A stretch of DNA of 64,000 nucleotides from Asticcacaulis endophyticus. GTDB lineage: Bacteria > Pseudomonadota > Alphaproteobacteria > Caulobacterales > Caulobacteraceae. Positions 27,153 to 36,950 of this stretch are shown in pieces. The stretch's first letter is position 1; each line of letters begins with the position of its first letter. Location of the stretch: assembly GCF_014652575.1 (NCBI RefSeq), contig NZ_BMZB01000004.1:289860-353859 (forward strand), written 5' to 3'. The translations under genes and the position numbers were made by a program. The notes beneath the pieces were generated by a model. The model was given only the letters and a program-made list of their open reading frames with translations. It did no database searches and had not been told where the DNA came from.

Positions 27153-27704
27153 ATGGCGGATGTCCACCCTGAAAATGATGATCTTTTATGGAGCCACCCG
27201 GTTGCCTTTGACAAGGCATTCGCAGGGTTAGATCTTAGTCTTGAGGCTGATGAAGCGCGGCGGGCCCGCATACAGGCGGCTTTCGGTATGATTGAGCTGA
27301 TCAGCCTTACGGTCAATGCGCACACGCATGGTAAGCCATCACATGACCAGACCGAAACTGTGCACATCCGTGTCGAGCTGTCCGGTGAGGTGACGCAGGA
27401 GTGCGGGGCGACGCTTGAGCCCTTTACTCATGCGATTTCGTCCAGACTTGAGGTCGATTGTGTCAAGGCTGAAACCTATTCCAAGTCTGCGCAGGCAACC
27501 GGCGAGCAGGAATTGTCCGCCGATGATCTGGATGAGCCTGATCTTATCGGAAATGGCCGTATAGACCTCGGACTTTATATCATTGAGGCGCTGGGTGAAG
27601 CTTATGATCCGTTTGCCCGCAAGCCGGGCGCGGTATTTGAAGAGCCTGAAGTCGAGGCCGAACCCTCGCCTTTTGCCGCCTTGTCGCGCCTCAAGTTCGA
27701 TTAA
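27153..27704 (+). CDS. YceD/DUF177 family protein
   Basis: 183 residues. ATG 27153 is chosen because GTGGAG lies eight bases upstream; ATG 27147 and 27117 are in frame. The DUF177 motif is VTQECGATLEPFTHAISSRLEV in the middle of the protein, with an acidic C-terminal half. Plant and E. coli homologues affect accumulation of 23S rRNA. Usually rpmF (L32) stands between yceD and plsX; here that position holds only a 113-base gap with two inverted repeats. Confidence 0.83.
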   Translation: MADVHPENDDLLWSHPVAFDKAFAGLDLSLEADEARRARIQAAFGMIELISLTVNAHTHGKPSHDQTETVHIRVELSGEVTQECGATLEPFTHAISSRLEVDCVKAETYSKSAQATGEQELSADDLDEPDLIGNGRIDLGLYIIEALGEAYDPFARKPGAVFEEPEVEAEPSPFAALSRLKFD

Positions 27705-27730
27705 GCGAATCTGATGAGTGAAGTTGCGCT

Positions 27731-27789
27731 TGCATAGTTTTGTATGCACGCTAGTTTGCACCGATTTTTGAACGCGCATATGCGTGTTC
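27731..27789. promoter_or_regulatory. Two inverted repeats between yceD and plsX
   Basis: Repeat 1 has perfect arms TGCATA (27731-27736) and TATGCA (27743-27748). Repeat 2 (27770-27789) is a 20-base near-palindrome centred on CGCATATGCG with one mismatched pair. They lie 87 and 29 bases before the plsX start. They may be operators controlling the phospholipid/fatty acid genes plsX-fabH. Confidence 0.45.
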
Positions 27790-27817
27790 GCACCATACTG
27801 ATGGGGTCTCTGGTCCT

Positions 27818-28972
27818 TTGACAAGCAAGTCTGACACAATAGCGACCACCTCAAACGAGAAACTGGTCATTGCCATTGACGCGATGGGGGGGGATCATGG
27901 CCCGCGTGTCACGGTTCCGGGGGTGGCACAAGCCCTGAAACGCGAAGCTGGAACGCATAATCTCCACTTTCTGCTGCACGGCGATGAAGCGCAAATCCGA
28001 CCTGAGTTGGAGCGTCACCCTGAGCTTAAGGCCGTGGCCACCATCGTTCACACGGACCAATCCATTGCCATGGATGAAAAGCCCGCTCAGGCTATCCGTC
28101 GCAAAGGCACGAGCCTGTTTAACGCCATCACCTCGGTTAAAACCAAAGAGGCGCGCGCCATAGTCTCGGCCGGTAATACCGGTGCCCTGATGGCCATGTC
28201 GCGCATGATTCTAAAGATGGTGGCCGAAGATTTGGAGCGTCCCGCCATTGCCTGCGGGTGGCCCAACAGCGGCGGCATGGGCACGGTTCTGGATGTCGGG
28301 GCCAATGTCACCTCTGACGCGCACCAGCTTATTGAGTTTGCCATCATGGGTGCGGCCTTTCACCGGGCGGTTCGAGGCGTGCAAAACCCGAAAATTGGCA
28401 TTCTCAACGTCGGCTCAGAAGACGTGAAGGGCCACGAAGAGGTACGCGAAGCCCACCGCCTTTTGCGTGAAGGCGGTTTTGGTCTGAACTATTATGGCTT
28501 TGTCGAAGGCGATGACCTGTTTAGCGGTAAGGTTGATGTGGTCGTAACTGACGGCTTTACCGGCAATATTGCTCTGAAAACCGCCGAAGGTGCGGCGCGG
28601 TTTATCAAAAGCCTGTTACGGGATGCGTTTAAGTCATCACCTTTTGCCATGTTTGGGGCGCTGCTGGCATCATCCGCACTTAAGGTCATGGCCAAGCGGG
28701 TCGATCCGGGCGCATCCAACGGCGGGCCGTTGCTGGGCCTGAAAGGGATCGTGATCAAAAGCCATGGCGGGGCGGAGGCCTGGGCATTTTCAAATGCGGT
28801 AAGCGTTGCTGTGTCTTTGGCGGCCTCATCCTATGAAGATGATATCAAGACGGCTCTGGCTCATCTGTCTGAGGCCATGCCACCTGTACCCGACCCAGCG
28901 TCGGCAACGGGCAAACACAAGGTCGTCGCACCGGAAGCCGGTCTGGCGGTTGAAGGGACAAAAGTTTCGTGA
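27818..28972 (+). CDS. plsX: Phosphate acyltransferase PlsX
   Basis: 384 residues from TTG 27818, the only plausible start before the conserved block. The N-terminal signature is VIAIDAMGGDHGPRVTVPGVAQAL, and later VSAGNTGALMAMSRMILK and GFVEGDDLFSGKVDVVVTDGFTGNIALKT. It makes acyl-phosphate from acyl-ACP, feeding PlsY in phospholipid synthesis. The C-terminal extension of about 35 residues is polar. The stop overlaps the fabH start. Confidence 0.94.
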   Translation: MTSKSDTIATTSNEKLVIAIDAMGGDHGPRVTVPGVAQALKREAGTHNLHFLLHGDEAQIRPELERHPELKAVATIVHTDQSIAMDEKPAQAIRRKGTSLFNAITSVKTKEARAIVSAGNTGALMAMSRMILKMVAEDLERPAIACGWPNSGGMGTVLDVGANVTSDAHQLIEFAIMGAAFHRAVRGVQNPKIGILNVGSEDVKGHEEVREAHRLLREGGFGLNYYGFVEGDDLFSGKVDVVVTDGFTGNIALKTAEGAARFIKSLLRDAFKSSPFAMFGALLASSALKVMAKRVDPGASNGGPLLGLKGIVIKSHGGAEAWAFSNAVSVAVSLAASSYEDDIKTALAHLSEAMPPVPDPASATGKHKVVAPEAGLAVEGTKVS

Positions 28973-29955
28973 ATATGCGTATTTTGAGAACGGCCGTCAC
29001 TGGCGTTGGCGGCTATCTGCCGGAACATATCCTGACCAATAACGATTTCGCCCGCATGGTTGATACGTCCGATGCGTGGATACGTGAGCGTACCGGCATT
29101 ACCCAGCGCCATAAGGCTGCCGAGAATCAGGTCACCAGCGATCTGGCCGTCGAAGCGGCGAAGGTCGCGTTAGAAGCTGCGGGTAGGTCTGCGGATCAGA
29201 TTGACCTGATCATCGTTGCGACCACGACACCCGACATGACATTTCCATCAACGGCATCGGTGGTTCAGCGTAAACTAGGCGTGCCTGCAGGGGCGGCATT
29301 TGACGTGCAGGCCGTATGTTCTGGATTTGTCTACGCCTTAAGTGTCGCCGATGGTTTTGTGGCGCGTGGCCTGTCTAAGTGTGCGCTGGTCATCGGTGCC
29401 GAAGTCATGAGCCGTATTATTGACTATACCGATCGTGGCACCTGTATTCTGTTTGGAGATGGTGCTGGCGCGGTGATACTGGAGCCGGTCGAAGGCGAGG
29501 GGACGCCGCAGGATCGCGGAATTTTGGGCTTCGATTTGCAATGCGACGGTACGAAAACGGATTTGCTATATGTCGATGGCGGGGTTTTCGATTCTGACTT
29601 CCGGGCGGGCAAGATCCGTATGCAGGGCAATCAGGTCTTTAAGCACGCGGTCCATAAAATCTCTCAGGCCGTAGAATCTGCGGTTCAAAAATCGAATATC
29701 TCCATAGCCGAAATTGACTGGTTCATCCCCCATCAGGCCAATCAGCGCATCCTCAAGGGCGTGGCGGATCGGCTTGGTCTTGATGAGCATAAGGTGATTT
29801 CGACGGTGGCCACCCATGCCAATACCTCAGCCGCGTCTATTCCGCTGGCGTGGTGGGAAGGTGTACGCGATGGCCGCGTGAAGCCCGGTGATCTGGTGCT
29901 GATCGAGGCCTTGGGCGGTGGATTGACGTGGGCGGCGGCGGCGATCCGGCTCTGA
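28969..29955 (+). CDS. fabH: Beta-ketoacyl-ACP synthase III
   Basis: 328 residues from GTG 28969; ATG 28975 is two codons further in. The catalytic triad is visible: Cys in FDVQAVCSGFVYALS, His in WFIPHQANQRIL and Asn in ATHANTSAASIPLA. It condenses acetyl-CoA with malonyl-ACP to start fatty acid synthesis. It overlaps plsX by four bases, so the two are translationally coupled; ihfA follows after 159 bases. Confidence 0.95.
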   Translation: MNMRILRTAVTGVGGYLPEHILTNNDFARMVDTSDAWIRERTGITQRHKAAENQVTSDLAVEAAKVALEAAGRSADQIDLIIVATTTPDMTFPSTASVVQRKLGVPAGAAFDVQAVCSGFVYALSVADGFVARGLSKCALVIGAEVMSRIIDYTDRGTCILFGDGAGAVILEPVEGEGTPQDRGILGFDLQCDGTKTDLLYVDGGVFDSDFRAGKIRMQGNQVFKHAVHKISQAVESAVQKSNISIAEIDWFIPHQANQRILKGVADRLGLDEHKVISTVATHANTSAASIPLAWWEGVRDGRVKPGDLVLIEALGGGLTWAAAAIRL

Positions 29956-30114
29956 GACCGGTAAAATCGTGCTTCTCTCATGTTTTTGATCATCCGTCCT
30001 TTATAAGCCTTTGACGGCATGCAGAATTTGCGTAATGTAAGGTCTTGAGCCTTTATGGTTATCGACTGACATTCGGGTTCGCTCTATGCTCACCCTCTGG
30101 CGGGATTTAAACGC

Positions 30115-30432
30115 ATGAAAAATCAAACTCTGACACGCGCAGAACTTTTTGAAGACGTACATAACGAACTTGGCCTTCCGCGTCAGGAATGTGCTTCGAT
30201 AGTTGAACGCACACTCGATCTGGTGATTGAGTCTCTTGAAAAGGGCGAAACCGTCAAATTGTCCGGCTTTGGCGTGTTTCAGGTTCGCGACAAAAATGCG
30301 CGCGTTGGGCGTAACCCAAAGACTGGCAAATCGGCACCTATCGATCCGCGCCGGGTGATCAGCTTTCGGGCATCGCAAATCATGAAGGCGCGTGTGGACG
30401 CCGGGGCCGCGAAAGCCCTGTCGGGGAAATAA
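30115..30432 (+). CDS. ihfA: Integration host factor subunit alpha
   Basis: 105 residues, HU/IHF fold. LTRAELFEDVHNELGLPRQECASIVERTLDLV forms the dimer helices, KLSGFGVFQVRDK begins the beta-sheet, and ARVGRNPKTGKSAPIDPRRV is the DNA-bending arm with the conserved RNPKTG and Pro. It pairs with IhfB to bend DNA. It lies six bases before a MerR regulator, a pairing seen in many proteobacteria (ihfA-merR). Confidence 0.94.
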   Translation: MKNQTLTRAELFEDVHNELGLPRQECASIVERTLDLVIESLEKGETVKLSGFGVFQVRDKNARVGRNPKTGKSAPIDPRRVISFRASQIMKARVDAGAAKALSGK

Positions 30433-30438
30433 GCCACA

Positions 30439-30900
30439 GTGTCGACGACTAAAGGCCCTCACGCATTTCGCACCATCTCTGAGACGGCTGACGCCCTTGG
30501 GGTGCAGCAGCATGTTCTGCGGTTTTGGGAGACGAAGTTTACCTTTGTGCGCCCGACCAAACGTGCCGGTGGCCGTCGGTTCTATCGTCCACAGGATATA
30601 GTGCTGCTTCAAGGTATTAAGGCGCTGCTGCATGATCGGGGTTACACCATTCGTGGGGTGCAAAAGCTCTATAAGGATCAAGGGCAAAAAGCGATTCTGG
30701 CCGCGGCTGGCGACGATTTCGCCGATTATCCGGTGGATCACTCCGAAACTGAATCAGGTGCTGTTTCGTCGGCAGGCCCTGTCGGGCACGAAATGCATGC
30801 GCAAGGCCTGCTGACCGAGGCGTCGCGCGCCGAGCTAAGCCGGGTTTTAGCAGGGCTTGAGGCGGCGAAGGCGGGTCTTGCGGCTGTGCTGGGGAAATAA
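30439..30900 (+). CDS. MerR-family regulator downstream of ihfA
   Basis: 153 residues from GTG 30439. The N-terminal winged helix is [55 protein letters not shown]. The remaining part is a short linker and a helix ([21 protein letters not shown]) without a recognisable ligand domain or metal cysteines. Orthologues stand behind ihfA in many alpha- and gammaproteobacteria; the target genes are unknown. Confidence 0.87.
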   Translation: MSTTKGPHAFRTISETADALGVQQHVLRFWETKFTFVRPTKRAGGRRFYRPQDIVLLQGIKALLHDRGYTIRGVQKLYKDQGQKAILAAAGDDFADYPVDHSETESGAVSSAGPVGHEMHAQGLLTEASRAELSRVLAGLEAAKAGLAAVLGK

Positions 30901-30971
30901 TTCCGCACCCACAGAAATTGTTATTAAAGGGATTGCGGTATCGGGTTTGTCTCTCTATAAGCCGCAGTCTT

Positions 30972-31048
<77 letters not shown>

Positions 31049-31052
31049 TTTT

Positions 31053-31084
31053 AAAAGGCCGCTCTATCAAGAGCGGCCTTTTAC
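31053..31084 (+). terminator. Intrinsic terminator of tRNA-Pro
   Basis: Perfect 12-base stem AAAAGGCCGCTC / GAGCGGCCTTTT around loop TATCAA, with the T-run included in the 3' arm. Placed five bases after the tRNA 3' end. Confidence 0.9.
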
Positions 31085-31099
31085 TGTTTATGGGTAATA

Positions 31100-31948
31100 T
31101 TATCGTGGCCGATAGGGCTTTTCGGCTTCACCGTCTTTAGCTGGAATAACCCACTGCGTTTTCCGCTTAGGGTTGGCTTCGTTAGTCGGGGGCGTATCCA
31201 TGGCTGGCGCTGTATAAAGCACGGTGTAGGGTTGTGGTGCCGCAGGCAGGGCGACTACTTCAGGGCTGGTGGACGCCTCAGCCGTGGCTTTCTGAGTTGG
31301 CTGTGGCGCGGGCTCCAGAGCGGTGACGGACATCACCATGATTTGCGGGCCGGTGGCTTCCGTAGGTGCCGGTGAGGCTTCGGCGATATAGGGGCGCGGA
31401 CCTGACGGCGTTTGCGTTATAAAGGCCATCTTGGCTTCAAACTCAGGCGTCAGAGAGACAATCTTATTGGCGGTCAGGCTGCTGGAGCAGATGCGCGTCG
31501 TGATGTCTTCGGGACGTTCAAACGCGACGTCAGTTTCCGATTGCAGATGGTAGTACGGGTCCTGCTTACACACCGTTTTGCTGGTGGAGACGCGGGCGGC
31601 ATCCAATGCCAGAATGCGGAAAAAATTATACTGATCAACATTGTCAGACGCTAAGGCCAGGATCGCGATATCAGGCACATAGTTGATACGGGCCGTATCA
31701 AAGCCATCAAAAGTATCGAGTTCATCAACGATCTTCAGCGCAGCCTTATACTGGCGCTGACTGATCAGGGTGCGCGCTTTTTTGACCAGAACATCGTCGT
31801 AGGTAATCGAAGGGTTATTATGCAACCGGTATTCAGGCGACGCCAGAAACTGACGAGCATCCGCTGCGGTCTGAGCCAGCGCGTGCGTTGATGCCCCAAG
31901 ACATAAAGCCACACATACACCAACGCCGGTTTTAACCGGTAACTTCAT
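31100..31948 (-). CDS. Exported protein of unknown function with proline-rich tail
   Basis: 282 residues from ATG 31948, which has a perfect AGGAGG at good distance. The N-terminus VGVCVALCLGASTHALA is a signal peptide cleaved near residue 25. The middle (about 50-160) is helical and resembles one or two TPR-like hairpins (VLVKKARTLISQRQYKAALKIVDELDTF; QYNFFRILALDAARVS) and has two cysteines that could form a disulfide. The tail (about 185-282) is Pro/Ala/Thr-rich and ends in a basic-acidic segment. I do not recognise a family. It is convergent with tRNA-Pro and downstream of the acyl-CoA dehydrogenase. Confidence 0.68.
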   Translation of the reverse strand: MKLPVKTGVGVCVALCLGASTHALAQTAADARQFLASPEYRLHNNPSITYDDVLVKKARTLISQRQYKAALKIVDELDTFDGFDTARINYVPDIAILALASDNVDQYNFFRILALDAARVSTSKTVCKQDPYYHLQSETDVAFERPEDITTRICSSSLTANKIVSLTPEFEAKMAFITQTPSGPRPYIAEASPAPTEATGPQIMVMSVTALEPAPQPTQKATAEASTSPEVVALPAAPQPYTVLYTAPAMDTPPTNEANPKRKTQWVIPAKDGEAEKPYRPR

Positions 31949-32101
31949 AATGCCCTCCTGAAAAACACCCTATAGCCGCTTAAGGCGGGACTATTTCGTG
32001 CGTTGCAATAGTTAACGCAGGGTGTTCGGGTTTGTTAACCCTTTTTTCAGGTGGTGATACCCGGTTTACGGGTTTGTGATGCGTAAATGTCCCTAAATCG
32101 G

Positions 32102-33898
32102 CTAAAACTGATCATCAGCCAAGGCCATCAGGGCCTCTGAACCGCTTTTCAGTTTCAACAGATGCGAATCGGCTTCGGGCAAGACGCGCTCAAGGAAGAC
32201 ACGTCCGACCTTGAGTTTGGTGTCATAATAGGGATCATCAGAGCCCGCATCGATCTCTATTTGGGCGGCCTCAGCCATCATGGCCCACATGTAGTTGAGG
32301 CAGGTCAGGCCGAACAGGCACAGATAATCCATTGAGGCGGCCGCGGCTTTATCAGGATTGGTCATGCCGTTTTGCATCAGCCACATGGTGGCGTCCTGTA
32401 GCTTAGCCTTGGTGGTTTTCAGGGCGGTGACAAATTCGGGGGCTTTGCCGGTTTTTGGGCCGTTTTCATGCTCGGCGACATAGGCGTCGATTTCGGCAAA
32501 GAAACTCATTATAGAGCGTCCGCCTTTGGACGGCAGTTTGCGTCCGACCAGATCAAGCGCCTGAATACCGTTGGTGCCTTCGTAGATCAGGGTGATGCGG
32601 ACATCGCGCATATATTGTGAGGCCGGGAAGTGCTCCGTAAAGCCGGACCCGCCGTGTACCTGCATGGAATCTTGCGTAACCTTCAGGCCTTTTTCGGTCA
32701 GATAGCCCTTAACCACCGGTGTGAGTAGTGCCATGTAGTCGCTGGCTTTTTCACGGGTTTTTTCATCCTCGGCGGCGTGAGCCAGATCAGCCTGCAAAGC
32801 CACCCAGGCGATAAAGGCGCGACCCGATTCAAGAATACTGCGGCTTTCCAGCAGCATCCGCCGCACATCCGGGTGAACCAATATGCTGTCAGCCGGTTTG
32901 TCCGGCGATTTCGGCCCGGTCAGGGCGCGGCCTTGCAGACGATCCTTGGCGAATTCAGCGGCGGCGACGTAAGATGCATGACCGATAGCCAGCCCCTGCA
33001 GGCCCACGCCTAAACGGGCGTTGTTCATCATGTAGAACATGATTTTCAGGCCCTCATGCAGGTTGCCAAGCAACCAGCCCGTCGCCTCTTCATAGACCAT
33101 CACGCAGGTCGAGTTACCGTGAATGCCCATCTTATGCTCTAACCCGGCGCAGTGCAGGCTATTGCGTTCACCCGGATTGCCGTCCGCATCGGGGATAAAC
33201 TTGGGCACCAGAAACAGCGAGATACCCTTGACGCCTTCGGGGGCGCCTTCGGCGCGGGCCAATACCAGATGGCAAATATTACCCGTGAAATCATGTTCAC
33301 CGGCGCTGATCCAGATTTTCTGGCCGGTGATGGCGTAGGAGCCATCGCCCTTGTCCTTGGCCTTCGTGCGCAAAAGGCCCAGATCCGTGCCGCAATGGGG
33401 TTCGGTCAGGTTCATGGTGCCTGACCATTCGCCGGAGATCAACTTGGGCAGGTAAAGGGCTTTCTGCGCGTCCGTGCCACCGGCGGTAAGGGCGGCAATA
33501 GCACCTTCGGTCAGGCCGGGATACATGGCAAAGGCCGAACTGGCGCCCGTAAGAAACTCCGAAAAAGCCATGTTGACGAAATGGGGCAAGCCTTGACCGC
33601 CATAGTCGGGCGATCCGGAAAGCGATGTCCAGCCGGCTTCGATCAGGGCCTGATAAGCTTCCTTATAGCCATCAGGGGCAGTGACGCTGTGATCGGCATT
33701 GAGGACGCAGCCTTGTTTATCGCCGGGGCCATTGAGCGGGGCAATCACATCCTGCGCGAACTTGGCCGCCTCATCGAGGATTTGCATAACGGTATCAAGG
33801 CTGGCGTCCCCAAATCCCGCCAGATTAGTGAGGCCATCAATTTTGAAGACCTTATCGAACAGAAACTGATAGTCGCGTACGGGTGCTGTGTAAGCCAT
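32102..33898 (-). CDS. Acyl-CoA dehydrogenase (DmdC-like, with C-terminal domain)
   Basis: 598 residues, the long four-domain form (N-terminal helical domain, beta middle domain, two C-terminal helical domains). GTMNLTEPHCGTDLGLLRTKA and YAITGQKIWISAGEHD are the FAD-binding middle-domain motifs; the catalytic Glu is in LIYEGTNGIQALDLVGRKL. It oxidises an acyl-CoA to the enoyl-CoA and passes electrons to ETF. Relatives include 3-methylmercaptopropionyl-CoA dehydrogenases and long-chain FadE2-like enzymes; the substrate is not settled. It sits 44 bases downstream of a MerR regulator with which it probably forms an operon. Confidence 0.92.
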   Translation of the reverse strand: MAYTAPVRDYQFLFDKVFKIDGLTNLAGFGDASLDTVMQILDEAAKFAQDVIAPLNGPGDKQGCVLNADHSVTAPDGYKEAYQALIEAGWTSLSGSPDYGGQGLPHFVNMAFSEFLTGASSAFAMYPGLTEGAIAALTAGGTDAQKALYLPKLISGEWSGTMNLTEPHCGTDLGLLRTKAKDKGDGSYAITGQKIWISAGEHDFTGNICHLVLARAEGAPEGVKGISLFLVPKFIPDADGNPGERNSLHCAGLEHKMGIHGNSTCVMVYEEATGWLLGNLHEGLKIMFYMMNNARLGVGLQGLAIGHASYVAAAEFAKDRLQGRALTGPKSPDKPADSILVHPDVRRMLLESRSILESGRAFIAWVALQADLAHAAEDEKTREKASDYMALLTPVVKGYLTEKGLKVTQDSMQVHGGSGFTEHFPASQYMRDVRITLIYEGTNGIQALDLVGRKLPSKGGRSIMSFFAEIDAYVAEHENGPKTGKAPEFVTALKTTKAKLQDATMWLMQNGMTNPDKAAAASMDYLCLFGLTCLNYMWAMMAEAAQIEIDAGSDDPYYDTKLKVGRVFLERVLPEADSHLLKLKSGSEALMALADDQF

Positions 33899-33942
33899 GA
33901 TCGCCTGCCTGTCGTAGCGCGGACCTTGTGTCGGCCGCGGAG

Positions 33943-34359
33943 TTATTTGTTTTCGAGTTTTTTCAATTCATCTTCCATCCACGCACAGCCGTTTTGCATA
34001 TCGTGAATGGCGCCTTCCAGATCTTCGCGCTGGCGCTTGAGGTTTTCGATCTGGGTGCGATATTTGGAAAGGGTCGCTCTGATCTGCTGGGCGCCGCGAT
34101 CCTTGGGCGTGTAGAGATCGAGAATTTCATGAATTTCAACAAGGGAAAAGCCCAGTCTCTTGCCGCGCAGGATGAGCTGAAGGCGGGCCCGGTCACGCGC
34201 GGAATATATGCGGGTCTGGCCTTTGCGCTCAGGCGAGATCAGGCCTTTGTCCTCATAAAATCTAAGGGCGCGGGCGGTGACATCAAATTCCTTCGACAAC
34301 TGGCGAATGGAATAGGTGCGGGGCTTTTCACCGGTATCAAGGGTATGCGGCGTTTCCAT
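33943..34359 (-). CDS. MerR-family regulator, probably of fatty or branched acid catabolism (LiuR-like)
   Basis: 138 residues from ATG 34359. GTG/ATG further upstream would make the protein read through a palindromic operator, so they are not chosen. The winged helix reads YSIRQLSKEFDVTARALRFYEDKGLISPERKGQTRIYSARDRARL; a dimerising coiled coil follows (ATLSKYRTQIENLKRQREDLEGAIHDM). One late Cys (NGCAWMEDEL) is the only cysteine, so it is not a metal sensor of the CueR type. The close tie to an acyl-CoA dehydrogenase and the operator sequence resemble the LiuR group. Confidence 0.83.
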   Translation of the reverse strand: METPHTLDTGEKPRTYSIRQLSKEFDVTARALRFYEDKGLISPERKGQTRIYSARDRARLQLILRGKRLGFSLVEIHEILDLYTPKDRGAQQIRATLSKYRTQIENLKRQREDLEGAIHDMQNGCAWMEDELKKLENK

Positions 34360-34375
34360 CGGTCTTTTGTTTACA

Positions 34376-34391
34376 TTGACGTTAACGTCAA
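34376..34391. promoter_or_regulatory. Perfect 16-base palindrome in the MerR promoter
   Basis: TTGACGTTAACGTCAA, 16 bases before the regulator's ATG. It resembles the published LiuR-type consensus of MerR regulators of acyl-CoA metabolism. A near-identical site (one base different) lies at 38432-38447 before a thioesterase gene. Confidence 0.7.
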
Positions 34392-34551
34392 GATGTATGC
34401 CCATTTTTCAGAGCCGTCAAGATGATCACAAAGCTTTGTTGCCGCCGGGTCAATGGCGGGGCAAACGGGATTGCGTCATTAGTATTTGACGCCTGTGTGC
34501 GGGCGGCTTAAAGCCAAGACCCGTTTTTGTTTATGGAATAAACTTAAGATT

Positions 34552-36219
34552 ATGTCCCAACCGTTATCGATCCTCGCACACGCGGGCCGCGCATGGCCCT
34601 TTGAACAAGCCAGGGCCACCCTGATGCGTGTTCTTAAGATGCGTCTGAAGGATGCCGGGGATCAGAAACGGGCGCTGGAACTCATTCAGGCGGGTAAAAC
34701 CGATGAAGCCCTCAAAGCCTATGAGGGCTTGGGGCGTGCGGTCATATTTGAAACGGGTTACGGGCCATCGGGGTTGCCGCATATTGGCACCTTTGGCGAA
34801 GTGGCGCGCACGACCATGGTGCGTCAGGCCTTTGAAGCCCTGACCGATGGCGCATGGCACACGCGGCTGATTGCATTCTCAGACGATATGGATGGCCTGC
34901 GTAAGGTGCCGGACGGTATCCCGAACCCTGAGATTTTGCGCGAAGACCTCAATAAGCCCCTGACCGTGGTGCGTGATCCGTTCGGCACTCACCCCAGCTT
35001 TGGGGCGCATAACAATGCCCGTTTGCGCGCCTTCCTTGACGGCTTCGGTTTTGAGTACGAGTTTATGTCCTCAACCGACTGCTATAAAGGCGGGATGTTC
35101 GACGAAAAGCTGCTGCTGGCGCTGGAGCGTTTTGACCGGATTCAGGCGGTCATGCTGCCGACGCTTGGCCCTGATCGTCGGGCGACCTATAGCTGTTTCC
35201 TGCCTGTGTCGCCTAAGACCGGCAATGTGCTGCAAGTGCCAACCTTAGAGCGCAATGTGTCCAAGGGTACGATTGTGTTTGAAGAAGATGGTGAGCGGTT
35301 TGAAATTCCGGTCACCGGCGGCCATGTCAAAATGCAGTGGAAGCCCGACTGGGCCATGCGCTGGGCTGCTCTTGGGGTCGACTACGAAATGGCCGGTAAA
35401 GACCTGATCGACTCGGTTAAGGTCTCATCGCAGATATGCAAGGTTCTGGACGGTGTGCCGCCCGAAGGGTTCAATTACGAACTGTTTTTGGATGAGGCCG
35501 GCCAGAAGATTTCCAAGTCCAAAGGCAACGGTCTGACCATGGAAGACTGGTTGCGTTATGGCGCGCCGGAATCTCTGGCCTATTACATGTTCCAGTCGCC
35601 CAAGTCGGCCAAGAAGCTTTATTTTGACGTCATTCCACGCGCGACGGACGAGTATTTGCAGCAGCTAGAAGCCTACCCAAAGCAAGAGGCCGAAAAGCAG
35701 ATTGAAAATCCGGTCTGGTTTGTTCATCGCCGTGAAGTGCCGCAAAAGGCCATGCCGGTGACCTTTGGGCTGATGCTCAATCTGGTGTCGGCGGCCAATG
35801 CGTCAGACAAGGAAACGCTGTGGGGGTTCCTGCGGGCCTATATCCCCGGTGCGACACCGGAATCTGAGCCGTTGCTGGATCGTCTGGCGGGCTATGCGCT
35901 CAACTATTTTGAGGACTTCGTAAAGCCAGCCAAAACTTTCCGTTTGCCGGATGAAAAAGAGCTGGCGGCCTTGAAGGATTTGCGGGCGCGGTTTGCGGCC
36001 CTTGATCCTGAAACTCGCGACGCGGAGATCATTCAAGGCCTCGTCTTCGAAGTCGGAAAAGCGCACGAATTCGAGCCTTTGCGGGCATGGTTTCAGGCGT
36101 TGTATGAAGTACTTTTGGGGCAATCCCAAGGGCCGCGCTTTGGGTCGTTTGTCGCTATTTTCGGGTTAGAGCGCACCATCGCCTTGCTGGATCAGGGCAT
36201 TAACGGCGAGTTGGTATAG
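34552..36219 (+). CDS. lysS: Lysyl-tRNA synthetase, class I
   Basis: 555 residues from ATG 34552; a TTG-like upstream extension of 22 codons has no homology. Class I motifs are HIGH as [15 protein letters not shown] and KMSKS as KISKSKGNG, so this is the archaeal-type LysK enzyme that alphaproteobacteria use instead of class II LysRS. It charges tRNA-Lys in the cytoplasm. It is divergent from the MerR/acyl-CoA dehydrogenase operon. Confidence 0.95.
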   Translation: MSQPLSILAHAGRAWPFEQARATLMRVLKMRLKDAGDQKRALELIQAGKTDEALKAYEGLGRAVIFETGYGPSGLPHIGTFGEVARTTMVRQAFEALTDGAWHTRLIAFSDDMDGLRKVPDGIPNPEILREDLNKPLTVVRDPFGTHPSFGAHNNARLRAFLDGFGFEYEFMSSTDCYKGGMFDEKLLLALERFDRIQAVMLPTLGPDRRATYSCFLPVSPKTGNVLQVPTLERNVSKGTIVFEEDGERFEIPVTGGHVKMQWKPDWAMRWAALGVDYEMAGKDLIDSVKVSSQICKVLDGVPPEGFNYELFLDEAGQKISKSKGNGLTMEDWLRYGAPESLAYYMFQSPKSAKKLYFDVIPRATDEYLQQLEAYPKQEAEKQIENPVWFVHRREVPQKAMPVTFGLMLNLVSAANASDKETLWGFLRAYIPGATPESEPLLDRLAGYALNYFEDFVKPAKTFRLPDEKELAALKDLRARFAALDPETRDAEIIQGLVFEVGKAHEFEPLRAWFQALYEVLLGQSQGPRFGSFVAIFGLERTIALLDQGINGELV

Positions 36220-36310
36220 AGGCAGGGTGTTTGCGTCGTGTCCGCGGGCCCCAGGTTCAGGGTTAAGGCATATTTTTGCGCTACCGCCTTGCTATTTGAG
36301 CGCTCCCCCC

Positions 36311-36946
36311 TTACTGGCTGGCCCAGACGATGCGGGCGATCCAGATGATTTGGGATCGCTCGATCGTCCGGTTGGGGAAGCTTGGGTTCAGGGAGCGGAG
36401 TTCTACGGACAGGCTGGTTTCTCTGACCAGTTCCTTGGCCATAACTTCGCCCTCAATGGTTTTCACGACGACCCGGTCGCCGCGCCGCAAGGATGAACCG
36501 GCATGAGGGTCGACCAGAATACGATCCCCGTCACGATATAGCGGCAGCATGGAATCGCCTGAGATTTCGAGCGCATAAAGGCCGGTGTGGTCTTCTGGAA
36601 AATTGATTTCATCCCAGCCCTGACCCAAGGGGTAGCCCAGATCATCAAACAGGCCGTCGCTTCCGGCCTGTGCCATGCCAATGAGCGGGATGCCCTGACC
36701 TTTGGAGCGCCCTTCGGCCAATAGCGCAAATTCCGAGAACTTAATACCTGTGGCGCTCAGGAGCTTCGACAGGCTCTCGGTAGATGGCCAGCGCGGTCGC
36801 GGCGGTTGCTCGGTCGACAGGCGTTTGGATTTATTGAAGCTGGTTGGGTCAAGACCGGCCATGCGCGCAAGGCCAGAGGGTGTTGTCATCATCCTTTCGG
36901 CGAGGGCGTCAATGGCCGCCCAGATATGTGCGTGTGACAATGACAT
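36311..36946 (-). CDS. LexA/CI-like repressor with S24 peptidase domain
   Basis: 211 residues from ATG 36946 with GAGG seven bases upstream. The N-terminal part (1-75) is a helix-turn-helix domain in which DPTSFNKSKRL is the recognition region. The C-terminal S24 domain has the nucleophile Ser132 in ISGDSMLP and the base Lys162 in RVVVKTIEGEVMAKE. An Ala94-Gly95 pair in GMAQAGSDG matches a self-cleavage site, so RecA-stimulated autocleavage is possible. It differs from LexA in the DNA-binding domain. Inverted repeats in its promoter (36951-36998) suggest autorepression. Convergent with lysS. Confidence 0.85.
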   Translation of the reverse strand: MSLSHAHIWAAIDALAERMMTTPSGLARMAGLDPTSFNKSKRLSTEQPPRPRWPSTESLSKLLSATGIKFSEFALLAEGRSKGQGIPLIGMAQAGSDGLFDDLGYPLGQGWDEINFPEDHTGLYALEISGDSMLPLYRDGDRILVDPHAGSSLRRGDRVVVKTIEGEVMAKELVRETSLSVELRSLNPSFPNRTIERSQIIWIARIVWASQ

Positions 36947-36950
36947 CGGT

